Shown here piece by piece: positions 57,729-64,000 of a stretch of 64,000 bases of DNA. How positions within the stretch are numbered: position 1 is the stretch's first letter; the number at the start of each line of letters is the position of its first letter. The notes below the pieces were generated by a model that saw nothing but the letters and a program-made list of their open reading frames with translations, searched no databases and was not told the origin of the DNA. The stretch covers positions 11,846,687 to 11,910,686 of the forward strand of contig NC_082598.1 in NCBI RefSeq assembly GCF_030936135.1, read 5' to 3'. Made by a program: the position numbers and the translations under genes. This DNA comes from Gavia stellata (lineage: Eukaryota; Chordata; Aves; Gaviiformes; Gaviidae).

Positions 57729-57752
57729 CTTTCTGTACAGTTTGGCATTGAC
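57729..57752 (-). CDS. CPZ: CPZ exon 2: 24-nt microexon
   Basis: On the minus strand a strong acceptor (pyrimidine-rich tract ending TTTGCAG) is followed after 24 nt by a good donor (AAAG|GTATGG). The phase is 1 in and 1 out, exactly what the Frizzled exon needs. Joined, it reads G-Q-C-Q-T-V-Q-K-A and then K-C-V-D of the next exon. Human CPZ has G-E-C-H followed by a short linker before T-C-V-D, so the Gly-x-Cys is conserved and the linker is shorter. Too short for ORF finding; called from splice signals, phase and residue pattern. It adds a Cys just N-terminal to the ten Frizzled cysteines. Confidence 0.75.
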
Positions 57753-58078
57753 CTGCAAATAAAGAGGAAAAAAAACATTATGGGGCAGGTATCCGTGGTT
57801 CCTCCCTCATGTGAGGAATTGTCCAACCTGGTAGCCCCACAGAGGCTGCTGGAGCTCTACGTCCTGAGGTCCAGCCATACCAGGGACAAGCACGTATTCC
57901 CAACAGGCACATATTACATATATACACAAAGAGAAAACACAGTCCAGGCAAACACAACCAGCACCAAAAGCATTATCCTGTTCCCCTTTCTAGCAAATCA
58001 GGATGAAAGGCCATTGATGAAAAAGAAGTACAGGTGGATCCCTTCAATATCTCAGCTTAGTAGCTAGGCTCAGTTTAC

Positions 58079-58310
58079 CCAGTAGCTGCCCCTGGATCCA
58101 CTGATCTCCCAGTTGCCTCATGTGCTGACACACATGCTGGTCTCTCTGGTAGCTGGCCCAGACCTAGGGTTGCACTGTTAGCCAAGCCCCAGCCACCATG
58201 GCCTTCCCAATAGCTGACCTGGACCTCCTGGTTCCTCCAGTAGCCAACTCTGAATCCCTACTGTCTCTTCAGTATCCAGCTCAGGATCACAGCCGCTCAA
58301 ATACCCAGCT
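58079..58310. repeat. Degenerate 30-bp tandem array
   Basis: Units anchored on CCAGTAGCTG-like starts occur at 58079, 58109, 58147, 58177, 58207, 58237, 58268 and 58299, mostly exactly 30 bp apart. A typical unit is CCAATAGCTGACCTGGACCT then CCTGGTTCCT. The surrounding sequence to about 58640 has an LTR-like texture, so the array may be the variable core of an old ERV LTR, as in the element at 26.7 kb. Confidence 0.72.
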
Positions 58311-59059
58311 CCCATATCTTTTGTCCTGTCCACTGCTAGTCCAGCTTGAAGTTTGCTAGCAATTCCGCACACTGACACACACATGCAAGGCACATGTACT
58401 CTGGTCCCTCCAGCTGCCGCACCCCAGACACACAAGCCCCTCTGACCCGTGGTCTCACACCAGTTGCTGGCATGTGAAACCCCATACGCCCCCATCCACA
58501 CGCAAAAAAAAGAGAGAAAAAACCCTCACCCAGCCAAAGAGTTGGAAATGGAGTTTAATAAGAGGACAGGACAGACTGCAGGGATCAGGTGCAGGGCATG
58601 GCCAGACAAGCACACTGACCAGCCTGTCTTTGATCCACTTTAAAAAGGGAGGACTTGAAGATATATCTGAAGTGTGGTTGTGTAAGAAATCAGGCCTATG
58701 TTTGAAAAAGACATTGAGCTGCCCAGCCCTGACAACTTGACAATATTTCTAGGCATGTTTAAAAACTGTAGGTTAGGTGCCTAGGAAATGTCACTAATGA
58801 ACACGTAGGTATTTAGTAATCTGGTTTAGTCTAAAAGTTGATGTGAGTCCTTCTGTACATACCAAGATGCCTTATGGATCTTCCCCTAACAAATCTATTG
58901 GTCCCACATAATGCTGTGCATACCTTTCTTGTAAAGCAATTAAGACTTTGGTGGATAGAACGGGACGTATTTTTTCCCCATACTACTTCATCCTACCTCT
59001 AGCAACTGCATTTTATAAACCTTTTAATAACATCTTAAAACTAATTATTTCCCTCCCCA

Positions 59060-59310
59060 ACTACTATCATGGGAAAGCTTTTCCAAAAGCTCACTCCTCT
59101 AATGGCTAGAAATTGCCTTTTAATTTCCTGCCTAAAAGTATTCGTGGCCAGTCTATACCCATGTGGTGTTGTGCCAGCATTGTCCTTCAGCTTAAATAGC
59201 TCTCTGCACTCCCTGGTGCATGCCTTCATCGTGTATTTGCAGAGAGCAGTCAGATCCCCTTAGCTTTCTATTTACCAGGTCAAATAAACCAAACTCTCTT
59301 GATTTTGAAG
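59060..59310 (-). mobile_element. Old CR1 fragment
   Basis: The minus strand encodes ELFKLKDNAGTTPHGYRLAT, NTFRQEIKRQFLAIRG and VSFWKSFP, matching the C-terminal CR1 ORF2 pattern (LATNKFR.EI.R.FL.IRGV.FWNSLP). Divergent, so older than the other two copies; similar copies are common in turtles, crocodilians and birds. Confidence 0.8.
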
Positions 59311-61756
59311 GAACATGGTTTGATGACCCAGGAGAGGCTTCTTTTGCTCCTGCAGCCAATGAGTCTGTATTGCCCTTCTCCACTACTGGCAACTAAAGGT
59401 ATCCAAGGTATCAACCAAGGTATCAGAGCTGTTTTCACCAGTGCCTCATAGGAGCTCAGCTGTTATGTGCAAGCTTTTTAAACACCAATGGGTCTGTTTT
59501 TCTTGTGATGTATTGGGGATCTAGCTATGTTCCTATTTGTTCTAATTCTTACTGGGGGGACAGGCATCTAGCTTCTTGCTCAGTGAATTGAGCATTTGTC
59601 CTCATAAGACCAAATTCATTATATTTTCTTTTTTTCCTACTAGGGAAAGTTTAAACTTCTACTCCCGGCATATTTGTTTAAATGTAATCATCTGCATATG
59701 TGTTGCTAATGAGTTGATCATTCTTTAGCCAAAATAAAATCATTATAATGAGAACAAAATTAACCTTGGAATTTTATCTTGGAGGGAGACATTTAATTGG
59801 AAATTACTCTGGTTCTATATTATAAATTGTCATTGATCCACATTACCTCATAAAATAAATGAGGGATCAAAACTAGCAGAAACAGCCCATCTCCAACACC
59901 AGCAAGTCCTGGTGACCAGCAAGCTGGAAAACATTATATCCATACAAACTCCTTTCCTCTCTTGGTACATTATGCTAATAGCAATAAACAATACCTGGTT
60001 CATCAACAGTGCCTTCCGTTACAGGATTTCAGTGTTTTCCTTAGTTAGGCACAATCCCCTCAGTGAGTTAATTACTAAGGTCAAGGCACGTCTAAAAAAG
60101 CTTCATCTCAGCCAAATACTGCATGTAGTTTTACATCGGGGGATAATCAAGGAATAGCATTTTGTCCAATGCTAGCTGGGAAAGAGAAAGAAGTGATTGC
60201 TTGTTAGCAAGAGCTCCAGCAATTAATCCTGCTGATAAAATTGGATGTCACTTCTGCCCTGAATCTGGATAGTCTTATATCCCAACGCCATCACACCCAC
60301 AACAGCTTGTGAGGCCTTGGACACAAGTCTAGAGCCAGCCAAATGTTCCATACAGAGGGGAAAACTTGGTGTGGATGGGACTGGCTTGAGCTCAGCCACA
60401 TCCCAATGAGCAGAGTGACACCATCTCTGGTTATCACCAGGGTCATTAGCGATGAATCTCCTTCATTCCCTTGAAGGGTGGCTAAGAAATATTTGACACT
60501 TTTTTTCTCCTCAGCATAAATTGGGGATATTGTGGCTATTATTTTAGACTAGAGGGTCGTGTGTGCTGAGAGCAGTTCTTCATGCACTCATTTGGGGAGT
60601 ACGAATGGTCTTTCCACAACTGCTTACGTTTCCTCAAAGGTACGAGCCATTTCCCCTTTGCTGGCTCCGTGACCAAGCTACAAACATCCTTTTTGTTTGT
60701 CTCTCCGGTGTGCACTGATCAAGTAATGAAACTGAGGCGCACACAATCTTCCAGGCTGCTATTACTGTGCAGGAGTGCTACAGCCATCAGTCAGTTTGAT
60801 ACGTGGCACAAACCTATTCTCAATGGTGTCTCAGTAATTCTGCTTATTCAGCTGGAGCAAAAAGGTATTCTGGCAACACGCTGGAACAAGCAGAGGAAAC
60901 CAAAGGGAAAATGCAGCAGGCGGGGACTGGGCATGGAGCTGCTGGTTCCCCCTGCTCTGGCTCTCCCCGCAGCAGAAGTCTTGCTGCGTTTAGCAGATGC
61001 CTCTTTCTGCCCAGCTGGCCAGAAGGAGAGGTGTAGGGAAGCAATGGATAGCTGATGGAAGAGACATGAAATTTCACTAAGTCATATCCTGTAGCTGGGT
61101 TCACAAGAGGACTGGGTCTTTTTGTGAGCAGGAGTAGATTTTAGCACAGGAGAGGTAAAGACAGCTCTGGTTTCAGACTGTCTGCTACCTGGCTCTACAC
61201 TTTGTTATTTTTACCATACTTATAGGGAGAGGCAATCTATTAAGCAACATGGCTATTACTCGTTAACAAAGATGCTGACTGAAGAGGATATATTTTAGAT
61301 GAGGAACCCAAATCCATGTAAACCTTTCCCATGGCAACTAAAGTTGTCCATGTCAGTATGTGATAAGCAGGGGTGATTCTTCAACACAGGATAAAACTTT
61401 TCCACTGCTTTTGGCCCAGGATGCCCCTCCCAAACTCAGAGCTACCAAGACTCACTCGTTGACTAGCAGCAAAACTGACTCCTTCCTCCTGGGTCCTAAA
61501 CCTAAGCCTCCCATTTTTACAGCACACCATGATGTTTTCTCCCTGTCTCTCTCTACCAGAGACATCTATGCAGCTTCTTCTGCTGTCTCAGAGCCCAGCT
61601 CTGCCCAAACTGTAGCACCTCTCCCCACCACAGCCCCCTGCAAGTTGCCACGTGAGCCATACATCAGCCATGGCTCTGTCATGTAAAACACCCGGGAGTG
61701 AAACAGCTTGAGCTTTCAGGTTATCAGGAGTTAATATATATAAAAACAAGAGAGCA

Positions 61757-61780
61757 AAGGTCTGGTTTATACCAGACCTT
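61757..61780. repeat. Perfect 10-bp stem with 4-nt loop
   Basis: AAGGTCTGGT (61757-61766), loop TTAT, ACCAGACCTT (61771-61780). Confidence 0.85.
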
Positions 61781-62819
61781 GCTTTATAGCAAGTCTTAAA
61801 TGTGTATGCATGCTGATGTGGTGTTTGGACTTTTCCTATGTTTCCTAATGCCAATGGTTGCATATGTTTGGGAGGGTGCGGCTCTGCAAGAGCCAAAGAT
61901 AATTCTCCAGTGTGTGTACTTATATAAATAAGTGTGGATGCACGTAACTGGGCCAGAGCCTGCCTGCCTGGAGAGCAGGCGGCAGGAAACTCTCCGAGGC
62001 CAGCTCCCGAGCTGCAGCTGCATGCTCTGATCCTGGAGCCCTGCACCCCAGGTCTGGGTCTCTGCACAGAGAAGTGACCAGCAAATCTGCATCCCCACCT
62101 GCTACAGCTTGTTTTGTCGAAGCTTCGGCAATGCCAACTAGAAGAGTTCAGCCACTCCCTTCCTCTTTTTCATAAGAGGAATGACAGGCAATGATATACA
62201 GAGTTTCTCAGATCTCCTGATGAACTTGGCAGCCTTCAGTCGCTGCTTCTTCTGTGCTTGAAAGAGCCTAAACCTCTTCCATTTTTTGAGCAGAGGCTTC
62301 CCTGGGCTCAGCGGAAGACAGTGCCGCCTCCTCTCATAGTCCCATCCATGGACAGATAGGTACAGAGAAACCTTTTTCTTCCTGACCCAGAACAGCCTTT
62401 TCAATTTTTTATGTTTATTTTTGTACTCTAGCTATTCCACCATAGCTACAAAAGTCCTTTCAGTAGCATAGCTTCTATTTAAGATTACAGATAAAATAAC
62501 TTATTGAAGAGGAGAAAAGCCGTCTCAAGCTTTCTGAGCCCTCTCTCTAATATACGCTTCTGGTTTTAATTTGCAAAGGCAAGCTTGAAAATCTACAATG
62601 CAGCACATACATATTTTACTGCCAAGCTTACATTTTTTCCCCTTGATGATTCAGCACTGAAAGAAGCAAGCTGCTGCGATTAACCCTAACCCAGACAATA
62701 GAGCTCAACAGCTACTTCCAGTGCCATGGCTTGGCCAGTTGCCTGTTCAAGAGCAAAGCCAGCAGGAGCCTTGTGCACTTGAGGATATGGAATAAGCCCG
62801 AGGGCCAGTCTTAAATTCG

Positions 62820-62900
62820 AAATATCTAAATCATTCAGTGAGGCTTACACAATTGCATTGTAATGACTGACAGATCGAACAAGATTAGATAATTTATCTT
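62820..62900. promoter_or_regulatory. Candidate regulatory element: inverted GATA pair and MEIS-like site
   Basis: AGATAATTTATCT at 62887-62899 is two GATA sites head to head with a one-base spacer. TGACTGACAG at 62864-62873 differs by one base from the PBX-MEIS composite. It lies about 0.3 kb downstream of candidate exon 1, in the first intron. Confidence 0.3.
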
Positions 62901-63169
62901 GCACGGACCAGCACACCCCCTACCAGCTTTCTGGGTTTCTTACAATACGGTTTTAAACTGGAAGACATATGTATTCATTTTAGTCTGTTTATAGTCAAAA
63001 CCTCTACTTTTCCAAACAAAGCATTTCAGTTTCTGATCATATTAGCATTACTCTCCTTGTGGTTCTACACGGTTCATCGAGTCAGTCTTTGCAATGATAA
63101 TCTGCCTTGTAACGCTAAAAAGACAAAACTTCCTATCAGCGGTAATATGTAAACACTGCTGGGCCGTAC

Positions 63170-63275
63170 CGTTTTGAAAAAACGTTGCAACAACACCGGC
63201 AAATGGCGAAGCCCAGCCTGCCTCCAGAGCTAGCTCCCAGCTACAGCACGAGAACAAGAGCAGGACAAGATCCAT
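63170..63275 (-). CDS. CPZ: CPZ candidate exon 1: start codon and signal peptide
   Basis: The ATG at 63275-63273 has G at -3 and G at +4, a strong start context. It opens with MDLVLLLFSCCSW, a short hydrophobic run that could be a secretion signal, followed by ELALEAGWASPFAG. Two GT donors in this frame leave the same phase (1): one after 63170 (ACG|GTACGG, with G at +5, preferred) and one after 63197 (CCG|GTGTTG, weaker). Both join in frame to the 24-nt microexon and create a Gly codon. Total length then fits human CPZ. Against it: the hydrophobic core is short, no Cys sits where human CPZ has one nine residues before the GEC motif, and no TATA box or CpG island is visible upstream. The true first exon could lie beyond the window end. 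Confidence 0.4.
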
Positions 63276-64000
63276 TACAGAATACTGTAACGGATCAGAA
63301 TCGCCAGGAAAAGGGTGCAGGAGGGGTGGAGAAGTAGGGGGACTAGTGGCAGAGGAATGAGGCAGTTGAGTAGCTTGGCTAGGGGGAAAACTGTCGGGCA
63401 GAAAGTCCAGGAGAGAAGGCAGCTACACATCTAAGGCATACGTGCAAGGGCAGAAGTGGAGAAGATCCCCAGCCACAGAGAATGAATTCCAGGAAAACTG
63501 GAGGAGAGAGGAGTGATTGCAAAAAGCAGCCCACGTGGTTAACTCCTTTTTCTGGATACATCAAAGCTTTTGTGAGTAGAGGACAGAATTCCTGTTACTA
63601 ATCTTCCATTCCAGCAATTGCTGTAACTGCCCCAGGGGAGTGATGTGTTTGCAAAGGGGCAGAAGCAGTATGCAGGAGCCCAAAGTGCAGGCAGTGAGAC
63701 AAGCCCTGTTTTAGTCCTGCTCCCTCACATGAAGAAGCCTGCAAGCACCTGAAAGAGATTAATGCCTGATCTGACTTCAGTTTGCAGGGCAAGATCACAG
63801 CAGGAAGACACAAGCCGGTATTCGTTATTAATCACCCTTCTTTCTAACCCACCTGCTGCCTGGCATTCAGTTAAACACGTTTTTTTATTGAATTACTGAA
63901 GGTGTTCCCACAGCGATGGGACACTGCAGTCAGCTCTTCCAGGACTGTTTCTCTCACAGGACTGGTCTGGGACCTGTGAGAAGATGCCAAAGCTTTCCCA
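63276..64000. other. Presumed CPZ upstream flank
   Basis: No TATA box or clear CpG island directly before the candidate start codon. No neighbouring gene recognised. The promoter cannot be placed from sequence. Confidence 0.4.

Larger units (their letters stand above)
57753..63169 (-). other. CPZ intron 1 (if exon 1 is right)
   Basis: About 5.4 kb. Holds a 30-bp degenerate tandem array, an old antisense CR1, a perfect 10-bp hairpin and an inverted GATA pair, listed separately. A frame on the minus strand at 62138-62404 codes for an unusually basic 88-residue peptide (LKKWKRFRLFQAQKKQRLKA in its middle), without a recognised family; probably chance. Confidence 0.45.

Noticed and set aside
57669..58067. 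132-residue plus-strand frame over the microexon region
   Set aside because: No recognisable domain; it is antisense to the CPZ microexon and runs into repeat-like sequence.
62138..62404. 88-residue very basic minus-strand frame
   Set aside because: No family recognised and no conserved flanking splice pattern; kept only as a note under intron 1.
63276..64000. Search for a neighbouring GPR78-like receptor upstream of CPZ
   Set aside because: No seven-helix coding sequence in the short flank available.

Overview
The window is AT-rich vertebrate nuclear DNA, most likely from a bird. It holds CR1 retroposons with the typical avian 3' tail at 10.9 and 23.0 kb, an older CR1 at 59 kb, and an LTR at 26.7 kb of a kind I associate with non-galliform birds (that last point is an inference). 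It has no bacterial-style gene packing, operons or CRISPR.

The only gene I can support is a complete or nearly complete carboxypeptidase Z gene (CPZ) on the minus strand, running from about 63.3 kb (candidate exon 1) down to the stop codon at 34202. Eleven coding exons can be placed. Nine were located by clear protein similarity, with GT/AG ends and reading phases that all agree: 56105-56479, 55100-55312, 52799-52995, 51672-51833, 45026-45184, 40866-41001, 39650-39789, 36338-36437 and 34202-34557. A tenth is a 24-nt microexon at 57729-57752, inferred from phase, splice sites and residue pattern. The first, 63170-63275 (or 63197-63275), is a weaker candidate carrying the start codon and a possible signal peptide. 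The joined product would be about 646-655 residues: secretion signal, ten-cysteine Frizzled-type Wnt-binding domain, M14 N/E-type metallocarboxypeptidase domain with its zinc, substrate and catalytic residues present, transthyretin-like domain, and a basic/tryptophan-rich tail.

Layout: 1-33.6 kb is non-coding sequence 3' of CPZ. In other vertebrates this side leads toward HMX1 and carries long-range craniofacial/ear enhancers. Three stretches here look like regulatory elements by their homeodomain, PBX-MEIS and NK-type motifs (about 3.4-3.7, 6.3-6.5 and 18.6-19.1 kb). The same region holds two CR1 copies, an ERV-type LTR with an internal 40-bp minisatellite, and several simple repeats. From 34.2 to 63.3 kb lie CPZ exons and introns; the introns contain two perfect short hairpins, a degenerate 30-bp tandem array, an old CR1 and simple repeats. 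A third perfect hairpin and an inverted GATA pair lie in the long first intron. From 63.3 to 64 kb is the presumed CPZ upstream flank.

I did not find a wholly new genetic system. The most informative observations are the CPZ microexon, the exact PBX-MEIS composite site in the CPZ-HMX1 side region, and the perfect intronic hairpins.
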